Assembly: GCF_014172375.1 (NCBI RefSeq)
Contig: NZ_WNXD01000002.1
Span: 1,302,001 to 1,366,000 of the forward strand
Direction: 5' to 3'
Source: Pedobacter planticolens
Lineage (GTDB): Bacteria; Bacteroidota; Bacteroidia; Sphingobacteriales; Sphingobacteriaceae
DNA length: 64,000 nucleotides
The notes under the pieces are model-generated. The model did no database searches, was not told the DNA's origin, and saw nothing but the letters and a program-made list of their open reading frames with translations. Positions within the stretch are counted from its first letter, which is position 1. Each line of letters begins with the position of its first letter. Positions 53,168 through 62,324 of the stretch are shown piece by piece. The position numbers were made by a program, and so were the translations under genes.

Positions 53168-54145
53168 ATGATCGCCTTGAAAAAATCTATACTCTTCTGT
53201 TTCGTTTTAATTCTTCAGTTTTTAGCGCTATCTACTATTAGTTGGGCGCAAAAGGCAAAACCAGATACCGTTAGAAGTGGAATTTACATTACCAGTATAC
53301 ACGACATCAATTTTAAGGATAAAGAATACACAGTCGACTTTTGGCTTTGGTTAAAATACAAAAACAAAGATTTCAACTTTGTAGAAAATCTAGAAATTCC
53401 TCAAGCCAAAACGGTAGATAAATCATTTTCAACTATTGATACAAGCGGAACCGAAGTCTATCTTTTAATGAAGGTGCAATGTATCATGAAAGATTCATGG
53501 GCAATAGATAATTTTCCGTTCGACCACCAAACCTTAAGGCTTTCTTTAGAAAATTCTCAATTTGATTCTCAATCACTCGTTTTTGTTGCCGATACTGTTG
53601 GTAAACAATTTGATCCGAGATTTACATTGAGAGGATGGAAAATAGACAGCTTAAAAATTTCCTCAGGTATTAAATTATACGAGACCGCATTTGGAGATAC
53701 CACCATTAAAGTTCCGCATACAGAATATAGCAATTTCAAAGTTAGGGTAAGCATAAGTAGAGATGCGATGGGGCTTTTCTGGAAAATGTTTCTAGGAATG
53801 TATGTTGCATTTTTAATTGCTTACATGTGTTTTTATATTCATGCAGATAGCATCGATTCTCGTTTCGGATTAAGTGTAGGGTCACTTTTTGCCGTAATAG
53901 GTAATAAGTATATCATAGATGGCTCTTTGCCAGAATCTACCACATTTACTTTGGTTGATACACTTCACGGCATCACATTGATATTCATTTTAGTGGTAAT
54001 TATTTCCACAGCATTCTCTCTCAGAATGATTAAAAAAGGCAAAACAAATGAGGCTATAAAATTTGATAAGTTCTTTGCCATTGCTTTGCTAGCAGCTTAC
54101 TTAATTTTAAATGCATATTTCATTTGGCAAGCTACTCACGTATAA
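53168..54145 (+). CDS. pentameric ligand-gated ion channel homologue (Cys-loop fold without cysteines)
   Basis: A 325-residue protein: signal peptide about 1-27, an extracellular beta sandwich of about 175 residues and four C-terminal helices (about 206-224, 232-250, 261-283, 301-320). Strand 1-2 region YTVDFWLWLKY (54-64) and the Cys-loop-equivalent WAIDNFPFDHQTLRLSLEN with FPFD at 116-119 are the pLGIC signatures; the loop cysteines are absent, as in prokaryotic members. M2 is SRFGLSVGSLFAVIGNKY. Ligand and ion selectivity are unknown. Confidence 0.75.
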   Translation: MIALKKSILFCFVLILQFLALSTISWAQKAKPDTVRSGIYITSIHDINFKDKEYTVDFWLWLKYKNKDFNFVENLEIPQAKTVDKSFSTIDTSGTEVYLLMKVQCIMKDSWAIDNFPFDHQTLRLSLENSQFDSQSLVFVADTVGKQFDPRFTLRGWKIDSLKISSGIKLYETAFGDTTIKVPHTEYSNFKVRVSISRDAMGLFWKMFLGMYVAFLIAYMCFYIHADSIDSRFGLSVGSLFAVIGNKYIIDGSLPESTTFTLVDTLHGITLIFILVVIISTAFSLRMIKKGKTNEAIKFDKFFAIALLAAYLILNAYFIWQATHV

Positions 54146-54207
54146 TGATAGCTCGTTTCACTCAAAAGCAATAATTACTATGCATGCATAAATAATTTTA
54201 AAATTGG

Positions 54208-54238
54208 TTGTTGCAGAAAAGATAATTTATTAGATTTG
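54208..54238 (+). promoter_or_regulatory. promoter for the acyl-CoA synthetase gene
   Basis: TTG (54208-54210), 20-base spacer, TAGATTTG (54231-54238): a good match to the phylum consensus 37 bases before the start codon. Confidence 0.6.
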
Positions 54239-54274
54239 AGAAACGGCAGTACTAGCCAAGTTAAAAATCATCCC

Positions 54275-56047
54275 ATGTCTACAGCCATCACCAGAGTATT
54301 TGATCTTTTAAAATACAACCTCGATAATTTTCCGAAGCCAGAATTTATTAGCGGAAAAATTAATGGTAAATGGAAAAAATACAGTACACAAGAATTTTGT
54401 GAAGTAACGGATAACCTTAGTCGCGGCTTAACCACTATAAAAATTGGCAAAGGAAGCAGAGTTGCGGTCATGTCGCACAACAGACCTGAATGGAATATTT
54501 GCGATTATGCGATTATGCAATTAGGCGCTTACCAAATCCCATTGTATCCAACTTTAGCAGAGCATGATATTAAATTCATTATAGAAAATGCAGAAATTAC
54601 CATCGTTTTTGTAAGTGATGAAGCAATTTATAACAAAGTAAAAGCAGTTGCTAAGGATTTAAAACATCCTATTAAAATCTATACGTTTAACAAAGTTGAT
54701 GGCGCTGATAACTGGCAAGAACTCATTGATGCTGGTAAAGCTAAACCAGAAATAGATTTAGAAACTTATAGAGAAGCAGTAAAGGGCGAAGATATTTTAA
54801 CCTTAATTTATACATCTGGTACTACTGGTACACCAAAGGGCGTAATGCTTACGCATGATAATTTGGTAATGAACTTCGAAAAATCAGCCATTATTTTCCC
54901 TAAAGAAGTAAAAACAGCATTAAGCTTTTTGCCTTTGTCGCACATTTTCGAAAGAATGATTTCTTACCTCTATGTCTATGCAGGGGTTTCTATTTACTAC
55001 GCCGAAAGTATGGATACCATTGTTGCCGATATTCAAGAAGTGAAACCGAATGCATTTTCTACCGTACCTCGCTTGTTAGAAAAAGTGTACGATAAAATCA
55101 TGGAAAAGGGTAAAGACTTAAAAGGCATTAAAAGAGGTATTTTCTTTTGGTCTTTAGCCTTAGCCGAGAAATTTGATTTTAAAAATGGATGGTGGTACAA
55201 TTTCAGACTAAACATTGCCCGCAAACTAGTATTTAAAAAATGGCAAGAAGCTTTAGGTGGCCGTATTGTAGTATTGGCATCTGGTGGTGCGGCATTAAAT
55301 CCGAAGTTAGCTCGTATATTTTGGGCTGCAGGCATGCCGGTTTTCGAAGGCTATGGTTTAACAGAAACCTCGCCTGTAATTACGGTGAATCATTTTGGTG
55401 CAACCATGTTTGGTACGGTTGGCCCTGTAATAGAAGGCGTGGAAATTAAAATTGCCGAAGACGGAGAAATCTTAACGCGTGGTCATCATATTATGAAAGG
55501 CTACTATTTAAGAGATGATTTAACTGCTGAAAGTATTGATAAAGACGGATGGTTTCACACTGGCGATATTGGCGAGATTTTAGAAGGTAAATTCTTAAAA
55601 ATCACTGATCGTAAAAAAGAAATCTTTAAAACTGCTGGAGGGAAATACATCGCTCCGCAAATGCTAGAGAACAGATATAAAGAATCTCCTTTAATTGAAC
55701 AGATTATGGTGTTGGGAGAGAACAGGAAATTCCCAGCAGCTTTAATTGTACCTGCTTTCCCTGCCTTAAAAACATGGTGCGATAAAAAAGGAATTCCGTA
55801 CACCACCAATGAAGAAATGATTTTAAATGAGCAAGTAATTGATAAATTTAATCGCATAATTGCTACTTTAGGAACTGAATTTGGTAAGTGGGAGCAAGTG
55901 AAACGGTTTGCATTACTAGCAAAAGAATTTAGTATTGATGGCGGCGAGCTTACTCCAAAATTAAGTTTTAAACGCAAAGTTATTCTGGAGAAAAATAACG
56001 ACATCATCGAAAAGATTTATAAAGATGCAGAGAATTACAAAGGTTAA
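54275..56047 (+). CDS. long-chain acyl-CoA synthetase (AMP-forming)
   Basis: A 590-residue adenylating enzyme. The start at 54275 (MSTAITRVFDLLKYNLDNF) is preferred to a TTG inside the promoter. The P-loop is LIYTSGTTGTPKGVMLTHDN; further motifs are EGYGLTETSPVITVN and GWFHTGDIGEILEGKFLKIT, DRKKEIFKTAGGKYIAP. It activates fatty acids for beta-oxidation or lipid synthesis on the membrane. The ggt gene overlaps its end by 23 bases. Confidence 0.95.
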   Translation: MSTAITRVFDLLKYNLDNFPKPEFISGKINGKWKKYSTQEFCEVTDNLSRGLTTIKIGKGSRVAVMSHNRPEWNICDYAIMQLGAYQIPLYPTLAEHDIKFIIENAEITIVFVSDEAIYNKVKAVAKDLKHPIKIYTFNKVDGADNWQELIDAGKAKPEIDLETYREAVKGEDILTLIYTSGTTGTPKGVMLTHDNLVMNFEKSAIIFPKEVKTALSFLPLSHIFERMISYLYVYAGVSIYYAESMDTIVADIQEVKPNAFSTVPRLLEKVYDKIMEKGKDLKGIKRGIFFWSLALAEKFDFKNGWWYNFRLNIARKLVFKKWQEALGGRIVVLASGGAALNPKLARIFWAAGMPVFEGYGLTETSPVITVNHFGATMFGTVGPVIEGVEIKIAEDGEILTRGHHIMKGYYLRDDLTAESIDKDGWFHTGDIGEILEGKFLKITDRKKEIFKTAGGKYIAPQMLENRYKESPLIEQIMVLGENRKFPAALIVPAFPALKTWCDKKGIPYTTNEEMILNEQVIDKFNRIIATLGTEFGKWEQVKRFALLAKEFSIDGGELTPKLSFKRKVILEKNNDIIEKIYKDAENYKG

Positions 56048-57743
56048 AACAAAAATTACATCATTTACCTACGCAGTACTAGCAGCAAGCTTGTTATTAA
56101 GTTGTGTTGGCGGTCAGTTGGGTAAAAATAACAGTGGTGAGTTTAGAAACGGAATGGTGGTTTCTGCAAATGAAGTCGCTTCAGAAGTAGGTGTAGAAAT
56201 TCTAAAAAAAGGCGGTAACGCAGTCGATGCAGCCGTTGCAGTTCAATTTGCATTGGCCGTTGTTTATCCAAATGCTGGAAACATTGGTGGCGGTGGTTTT
56301 ATGGTATATCGTTCTGCCAAAGGCGAAATCAACTCATTAGATTTTAGAGAAAAAGCAGGTGCAAATGCAGGGAGAGATATGTATTTAGATGCTGCGGGAA
56401 ATCCGATAGTTGATAAAAGTTTACATGGCCAATTAGCAGCTGGCGTACCCGGTTCTGTAGCGGGCATGGCCGAAGCACATCAAAAATATGGTCACTTAAA
56501 ATGGGAAGATTTAATTGCTCCTGCAATACACTTAGCACAAGATGGCTTTAAATTATCTGCTAGACAAGCCAGAGAATTAAACGGATTAAAAGGTACGTTT
56601 ACGAAATTAAATCCCTTAGGTACGGCATTAATAAAAGAAGCTAAATGGGCCGAAGGCGATGTTTTGGTGCAAAGCGAATTAGCCAGTACTTTAAAGCTAA
56701 TTGCTAGTCAAGGCCGAAACGGTTTTTACCAAGGCGCAGTTGCCGATTCTATCGTTGCCGAAATGCAACGTGGTGGAGGAATTATTACAAAACAAGATCT
56801 TGCCGATTACAAAGCGATATGGCGCAAACCTGTAACAGGCGAATATAGAGGGTATAAAGTAGTGACTATGCCGCCACCATCTAGTGGGGGAATTGCTTTA
56901 ATTCAGTTACTAAAATCGGTTGAACCTTATCCTTTAAATAAATGGGGTTTTAATTCAGATTCTACTGTTCAATTAATAGTTGAGGCAGAGCGAAGAGTAT
57001 ATGCAGATCGTGCTGCGCATTTGGGTGATCCAGATTTTTATCCTGTTCCGCAAACAAAGTTGATAGAAAACGAATACATTAAACAACGCATGAGCACGTT
57101 TAATTGGCAAAAAGCAAGTACAAGTGCAGAAATTAGTGCGGGCGAAATTGCACCAAAAGAACACGAAGAAACCACTCATTTTTCTATTGTAGATAGAGAT
57201 GGAAATGCAGTTGCAATCACCACAACTTTAAATGGCTCGTACGGTGCAGGTGTTGTTGTAAAAGGTGCAGGTTTTCTATTAAATAATGAAATGGATGATT
57301 TCTCTGTTAAACCTGGTGCACCTAATATGTACGGATTGGTTGGCGGAGAAGCAAATGCTATTGCACCAAATAAACGCATGTTAAGTTCTATGACGCCTGC
57401 AATTTTATCAAAAGATGGCGAATTGTTTATGGTAGTAGGTACACCAGGAGGTTCAACAATTATCACATCTGTTTTCCAAACTATTTTAAACGTAGTCGAT
57501 TTTAATATGTCGATGCAAAGTGCGGTAAACGCAAAGAAATTTCATCACCAATGGTTACCAGACCAAGTTGAAGTAGAAGATAAAGCATTGGATAGTTTAA
57601 CTACAGAAAAACTAAAAGCAAAAGGCTATAAAATCGTTCCTCGTGGTGCAATTGGCAGGGTAGATGCTATTCTGAAAACTAAATGGGGTTATTATCAAGG
57701 TGGCGCAGATCCGAGAGGAGATGATAAAGCGGTGGGTTGGTAG
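56025..57743 (+). CDS. ggt: gamma-glutamyltransferase
   Basis: A 572-residue glutathione hydrolase precursor, exported by a lipoprotein-like signal (LAASLLLSCVGG). The self-cleaving Thr nucleophile T384 lies in TTHFSIVDRDGNAVAITTTLN-type sequence at the start of the small subunit; DFREKAGANAG and GTPGGSTIITSVFQTI are further signatures. It hydrolyses glutathione or transfers the glutamyl group in the periplasm. Start overlaps the synthetase gene by 23 bases. Confidence 0.94.
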   Translation: MQRITKVKTKITSFTYAVLAASLLLSCVGGQLGKNNSGEFRNGMVVSANEVASEVGVEILKKGGNAVDAAVAVQFALAVVYPNAGNIGGGGFMVYRSAKGEINSLDFREKAGANAGRDMYLDAAGNPIVDKSLHGQLAAGVPGSVAGMAEAHQKYGHLKWEDLIAPAIHLAQDGFKLSARQARELNGLKGTFTKLNPLGTALIKEAKWAEGDVLVQSELASTLKLIASQGRNGFYQGAVADSIVAEMQRGGGIITKQDLADYKAIWRKPVTGEYRGYKVVTMPPPSSGGIALIQLLKSVEPYPLNKWGFNSDSTVQLIVEAERRVYADRAAHLGDPDFYPVPQTKLIENEYIKQRMSTFNWQKASTSAEISAGEIAPKEHEETTHFSIVDRDGNAVAITTTLNGSYGAGVVVKGAGFLLNNEMDDFSVKPGAPNMYGLVGGEANAIAPNKRMLSSMTPAILSKDGELFMVVGTPGGSTIITSVFQTILNVVDFNMSMQSAVNAKKFHHQWLPDQVEVEDKALDSLTTEKLKAKGYKIVPRGAIGRVDAILKTKWGYYQGGADPRGDDKAVGW

Positions 57744-57880
57744 CCTAAGCATTTTCAAACTAAAATTCGGCACATCTTCTATGCGAACTGAAGCATGGTT
57801 TGAGTGTGGGGGTGAAGCTCCAAAGGAGTGCCAATGGTACAATCTTTACTGAGGAGAAAAATAACCTGAGCGCAGGTATG

Positions 57881-57993
57881 AAAGATTGCTTCGTCTCGAT
57901 GAAAAATCGAGACTCGCAAGGACGAACTTGACAATAAGCCGTCATTCTGATAAAGCGCTCGTCATCCTGAGCGTAGTCGAAGGATCTTTAATG
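57881..57993. repeat. GTCAT-type interspersed element
   Basis: GAAAGATTGCTTC (57881-57893), the hairpin GTCTCGAT-gaaaa-ATCGAGAC (57894-57914), then CTCGCAAGGACG and a further GTCATCCTGAGCGTAGTCG arm to 57993. It shares the GAAAGATTGCTTC arm with the element upstream of lnt (10686-10698) and the last arm with 19722. Confidence 0.8.
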
Positions 57994-58132
57994 AAACTCT
58001 GAAAAGCTAGTATTTCTTGTATCCTTGCCAGTGGTTCTTAAATAAACACCTCCTTCTTATGGAGGTTCTTCGCCGACAATGGCAACGCTGTCTTATTAAT
58101 GTTATTGCTATACTTCCTCATACATCTGCTTT

Positions 58133-58342
58133 ACAATGTCGCATGTATGCGATACAATGGTCTTTGTATCTCTTACAATGACGTTTGTTTGTCATACAAT
58201 GTCGCATGTATGCGATACAATGGTCATTGTTTCCCTTATAATGGTCATTGTATGCGGTACAATGACGTATGTTTGCTTTACAATGACCTTTGTTTCCCTT
58301 ACAATGGTCATTGTATGCGGTACAATGTCATGTTTTTGTCAT
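58133..58342. repeat. 21-bp tandem array, ten units
   Basis: Ten contiguous units of exactly 21 bp with the pattern ACAATG-N5-TGT-N-T-N4-T, which nine units match in full in the TGT position (the sixth starts ATAATG). Unit 1 and unit 4 are identical; units 6 and 9 differ by one base. Units 5, 6 and 9 contain the dyad ACAATG-GT-CATTGT or its near copy, and units 1 and 4 the dyad CGCAT-GT-ATGCG. The last unit is degenerate and reads TTTTTGTCAT. Open frames through it result from the 3-fold period. Confidence 0.92.
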
Positions 58343-58700
58343 GAAAATCAATAGTTCTTTCATGCTTAGTTGTAGTTATTCATGCTTGTAGGTGCTTTTT
58401 TCGCACTTTCTGATACTTTTGTTATACTTACCAATATTTCTTCCTTACTATCATATCCATCCAAATCCATCCTTTTCCATCCAATACTACTCAATACCAC
58501 TCAATTCTTCCATGCCGTCATTCCCGCAACAGCGGGAACCACAAATTTCGATAGCTATCGGGATGGAAACTTAAAGTGGTAAACTACTCCCATCATTTCC
58601 TTGTCTTTCACAATAGTTACATACTTCAAGTGACAAAACTTGCCACTAGTCCAATCAATTTTTGATTAAAATCTGTACTTTCATTAAAAAATCATCCGCC
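58343..58700. other. gene-free stretch with a GTCAT-type hairpin
   Basis: No gene is seen. It contains a C+T-rich run of TCCATCC/CACTCAAT words (58440-58510), CGTCATTCCCGC (58516 on) with the hairpin TTCCCGC-aaca-GCGGGAA (58521-58538), and the 12-bp palindrome CGATAGCTATCG (58549-58560). A TTG at 58662 could lengthen the DUF885 gene but gives a poor N-terminus. Confidence 0.6.
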
Positions 58701-60413
58701 ATGCGTAAACTATTATTTTCGCTTCTCATTTTAACACTCACAACTCAAGTAGCTAATGCGCAAAGCGATGAAGCAAGTAGTGTAAGCCCATTTATTAATC
58801 AGTACCAGGCAGATGAAACTATGCTTGGGCGTAAATACACTTTAAAACGTTCTGAAGAATATTTTCAAAGAATGGAACGTTTTTATACGGATTGGTTAAC
58901 TAAACTGAAAACGCTGCCTTTTGCTAAACTTAATGTTAATGAACGTGTAGATTATACCTTGCTTAAACGCGATATTAATGCAGATTCTAAAACTTTAGAA
59001 CTATCATACACCGAATTTAAAAACACAAACTTTACCATTCCTTTCGCAAAATCGATATTAGATTTTGAACAGAAAAGGAGAGTAGGCAAACAGCAAAATG
59101 GTAAGGAAACTGAACAGGTTTTTAGCAAACTAAAAGACGATATCGATAACGCGACCAAAGCAGTACGCAATCAGCAACTTATTGTAAATCCTGTGCAAGC
59201 AAATTGGGCACAACAAACGGTTAATCAATATTTAACTGTTTTTACAGAAGCCTACAAATTTTACGATGGTTATGATCCTCAGTTTACAAAAGCCACTAAA
59301 AGCACCTACCCAAACGTAGTAACAGCATTAAAAGATTATGCGACAGAGTTAGGCAAAATTGCAAAGCTATCAAACGTAAAAGATGATGGTAGCGGAATTT
59401 TAGGTAATCCCATTGGGAGAAATGCTTTGTTAAGTAATTTGAAAGATGAAATGATTGCTTACACACCAGAGCAAATAGAAGCTATCGCGATGCGAGAATT
59501 TGCATGGTGCGATGCAGAAATGTTAAAGGCATCACAACAAATGGGTTTTGGGAATGATTGGAAAAAAGCTTTAGAAAAAGTAAAAACAGATTATCCCGAA
59601 TTGGGCAAACAACCTGAACTAGTTTATGAATTAGCTAATGAAGCAATTGATTTTGTAGAAAAGAATAACCTGATTAAAATTCCTGCAATGGCTAAAGAAG
59701 GCTGGAGAATGAGAATGTTAAGTCCGCAAGAACAACAATTTGCACCTTTCTTTTTGGGTGGTGAATCTGTTTTAATCGCTTACCCAACAGAAGATATGAG
59801 TGAGGATGCAAAAATGATGACCTTGAGAGGAAACAACAGACATTTTTCTAGAGCTGTAGTTTTCCACGAATTAATACCAGGCCATAATTTGCAATATTAT
59901 ATGCAAAGCAGATATAAACCCTATCGTAGAGGTTTTGGTACTCCTTTTTGGACAGAAGGTTGGTCTTTATATTGGGAAATGTTGCTGTGGGATAAAGGTT
60001 TTGCAAAAACACCAGAAGATAAAATAGGGATGTTGTTTTGGAGAATGCACCGTTGCGCTCGTATCATTTTTTCTATGAATTATCATTTAGGAAAATGGAC
60101 ACCAAAACAATGCATTGACTTTTTAGTAGAAAGAGTAGGTTTTGAAAGAGCAAATGCAGAAGCAGAAGTACGTCGTTCTTTTACTGGCGGATATGGGCCG
60201 CTTTACCAAATAGGATACATGCTAGGCGGCTTAGAATTTAGAGCATTACATAAAGAATTAGTAGAAAGCGGTAAAATGACAGACATCCAATTTCACGATA
60301 AAATTTTAAAAGAAAATAATATGCCTGTAGAAATGGTTAGAGCAATTTTAACTCAACAATTATTACCAGAAAACTTCACTACTAATTGGAAGTTTGCAGG
60401 TTTAATTCCTTAA
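58701..60413 (+). CDS. DUF885 family metallopeptidase-like protein
   Basis: A 570-residue exported protein: signal peptide 1-20 (MRKLLFSLLILTLTTQVANA), then a mainly helical body. The metal-binding motif is HELIPGHNLQ, with a downstream WTEGWSLYWEMLLW helix carrying the third ligand, as in the carboxypeptidase-like DUF885 family. The substrate is unknown; some members cut peptides or polyamines. Stands alone. Confidence 0.9.
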   Translation: MRKLLFSLLILTLTTQVANAQSDEASSVSPFINQYQADETMLGRKYTLKRSEEYFQRMERFYTDWLTKLKTLPFAKLNVNERVDYTLLKRDINADSKTLELSYTEFKNTNFTIPFAKSILDFEQKRRVGKQQNGKETEQVFSKLKDDIDNATKAVRNQQLIVNPVQANWAQQTVNQYLTVFTEAYKFYDGYDPQFTKATKSTYPNVVTALKDYATELGKIAKLSNVKDDGSGILGNPIGRNALLSNLKDEMIAYTPEQIEAIAMREFAWCDAEMLKASQQMGFGNDWKKALEKVKTDYPELGKQPELVYELANEAIDFVEKNNLIKIPAMAKEGWRMRMLSPQEQQFAPFFLGGESVLIAYPTEDMSEDAKMMTLRGNNRHFSRAVVFHELIPGHNLQYYMQSRYKPYRRGFGTPFWTEGWSLYWEMLLWDKGFAKTPEDKIGMLFWRMHRCARIIFSMNYHLGKWTPKQCIDFLVERVGFERANAEAEVRRSFTGGYGPLYQIGYMLGGLEFRALHKELVESGKMTDIQFHDKILKENNMPVEMVRAILTQQLLPENFTTNWKFAGLIP

Positions 60414-60645
60414 AAGAAAACAAAAGGAACATTTGTTTGTTTGCCCCCGTTCCAACACTTTTACTTATTTTTTGTATAGCAAACTACACACTTTTTAACA
60501 TTTTTTAACAATTGAATTGTGCTGTAAAATGACTTAAATTCCTGTAATAAAGCAGGATAAAAAGCATGTATTAATTTTTAAGCCCGCTTTGGTATAGCGA
60601 TTGACTATTGCATTGTAAATAGCAAAAACGCTTAAAATTAATATT

Positions 60646-61971
60646 ATGAAACTAAATCTCTTAAAATGTTTACCAGTTGCTTTAGCTGGTTTATTTATTG
60701 GTGGTGCTGCACAAGCACAAGAACCAACAACATCAACAATGGCTCCTTTTAGAACATGGTCTATCGGAGTTAACGCTGGTGTAATTTCTCCAATCTCGCC
60801 ACTTGGCGGACAAAATGATTACTCTAACTGGGAATCTAGTCTGGGATATGGCATATACATCAAAAAACAAATTACCCCATATTTCTCTTTACGTTTAGAT
60901 GGTAATAGAGGTAAAGCAAAAGGTGATAACGTAGAGCCATTTAACAGTGGCGGAACAAATGCTAGCCCATTTAAATCTTTTTCAACTGATTTAAACTATT
61001 CAGGAAGCTTAAATGCTGTGGTTAATATGTTTAATTGGAGCATGTTTAAACAACAAAACAATGCACAATTATACGCATCTGTTGGTGGTGGTTTTGCAAA
61101 TTATACTACAACTACCGTAAACTCTGGTGGTACAACTGTAGAAAACGCAACTGTGAATAGAATGATTATTCCAGCAGGATTGGGTGCTAAATTCCGTTTA
61201 TCAGACGCGGTAAACCTTGATTTAGGTTGGACCATTAGTTTTGTAGACGGTGATACGTTTGATGGTTATGCAAGAGGAGCTAATGATAAATATAACTATG
61301 CTTATGCAGGTTTAGAATTTGCCTTAGGTAAAGGAAAACAATTAGCTTTTTATAGCCCTACTGCAGCTACATATGATGAAGCTTTGGCAGCTAAAAACAT
61401 CGCCAATGGCTTAAAATCTGATTTAGATGCTCAAAAAGCTGAAAATGCAAGATTACGTTCAGAAATGGGCGATATATTAAAAGATAGTGATGGTGATGGT
61501 GTTGCAGATAAATTGGATAAATGTCCGAACACACCTGCAGGTACCGTAGTTGACGGTTCAGGTTGTCCGTTAGTTACTCCAAAACCACAGATTATTAAAG
61601 AAACTAAAGTAGTAGTAACCGAAGCAGATCGTAAAGTTGTTGCAGATGCAATTAAAAACTTAGAATTTGATTTAGGTAAAGCTACTATCCGTTCTAAATC
61701 TTATGCTACTTTAAATAGAGTTGCTGCATTATTGGTAGAGAAAAACTTTAGCTTAAAATTAGCCGGTCATACAGATAATACAGGTTCTAATGAGTTGAAC
61801 ATGCGTTTATCTAAAGATAGAGCAGAATCTGTAAAAGCATATTTAATATCGCAAGGTGCTAATGCAAGCAGAATTGAAGCAACAGGTTATGGAGAAGATC
61901 AACCAATTGCAACAAACAAAACTGCAGCTGGTCGTCAACAAAATAGAAGAGTAGAATTTACTTTATACTAA
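60646..61971 (+). CDS. OmpA family outer-membrane protein
   Basis: A 441-residue protein: signal peptide 1-24, an N-terminal eight-strand beta barrel (about 30-230), a short calcium-binding thrombospondin-3-like stretch (DSDGDGVADKLDKCPNTPAG) and a C-terminal OmpA peptidoglycan-binding domain with LAGHTDNTGSNELNMRLSKD. It links the outer membrane to the wall. Monocistronic with a strong terminator; likely abundant. Confidence 0.95.
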   Translation: MKLNLLKCLPVALAGLFIGGAAQAQEPTTSTMAPFRTWSIGVNAGVISPISPLGGQNDYSNWESSLGYGIYIKKQITPYFSLRLDGNRGKAKGDNVEPFNSGGTNASPFKSFSTDLNYSGSLNAVVNMFNWSMFKQQNNAQLYASVGGGFANYTTTTVNSGGTTVENATVNRMIIPAGLGAKFRLSDAVNLDLGWTISFVDGDTFDGYARGANDKYNYAYAGLEFALGKGKQLAFYSPTAATYDEALAAKNIANGLKSDLDAQKAENARLRSEMGDILKDSDGDGVADKLDKCPNTPAGTVVDGSGCPLVTPKPQIIKETKVVVTEADRKVVADAIKNLEFDLGKATIRSKSYATLNRVAALLVEKNFSLKLAGHTDNTGSNELNMRLSKDRAESVKAYLISQGANASRIEATGYGEDQPIATNKTAAGRQQNRRVEFTLY

Positions 61972-61993
61972 TAGAAAATCATCCCTAAAATTA

Positions 61994-62030
61994 AAAAGCG
62001 TGCCGACTTTATGTTGGTACGCTTTTTTTT
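61994..62030 (+). terminator. terminator after the OmpA gene
   Basis: AAAAAGCGT-GCC-GAC and GTTGGTACGCTTTTT form a stem with small bulges and a T-rich tail. Confidence 0.88.
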
Positions 62031-62033
62031 ATT

Positions 62034-62179
62034 CCCCTCTTGAGAGGTGCCCGAAGGGCGGGGTGGTTTAATACACGCGTCTTTGCGAGGAGTCTGTTGT
62101 CATTCAGAGCGCAGCGAAGAATCTCCTTTTATTGTTCAATTTCTCGGAAAGAGATTCTTCGCTGCGCTCTGAATGACAA
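62034..62179. repeat. interspersed palindromes; 29-bp perfect arms
   Basis: A first element (62034-62067) holds CCCCTCT...AGAGG and GCCC-GAA-GGGC. The second has arms of 29 bp that are exact complements (62097-62125 and 62151-62179, both built on TCATTCAGAGCGCAGCGAAG) around a 25-base loop. The perfect long stem suggests recent origin. Confidence 0.85.
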
Positions 62180-62324
62180 ATTATTTTATAAAAGAAATTT
62201 TTAGAAAAACAATGCCATCACATTTCGGTAACAACAGCCCTTCTTTTCGTTTTACTTCGCTGCGCTACGTGCTCACTTCAATAAGGTTTAGTTAACAAAG
62301 GCAGCAGTTCTTTTGAAACAAACT

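Noticed and set aside
55555..56007. 150-codon minus-strand frame within the acyl-CoA synthetase gene
   Set aside because: Shadow of a strong coding sequence.
58133..58342. CRISPR array
   Set aside because: Units are directly adjacent, have no unique spacers, and no cas genes are in the window.
58099..58354. Open frames of 72-81 codons through the second 21-bp array
   Set aside because: Same cause; the frames translate to repeats of VIVCGTM-like words with no leader or conserved ending.
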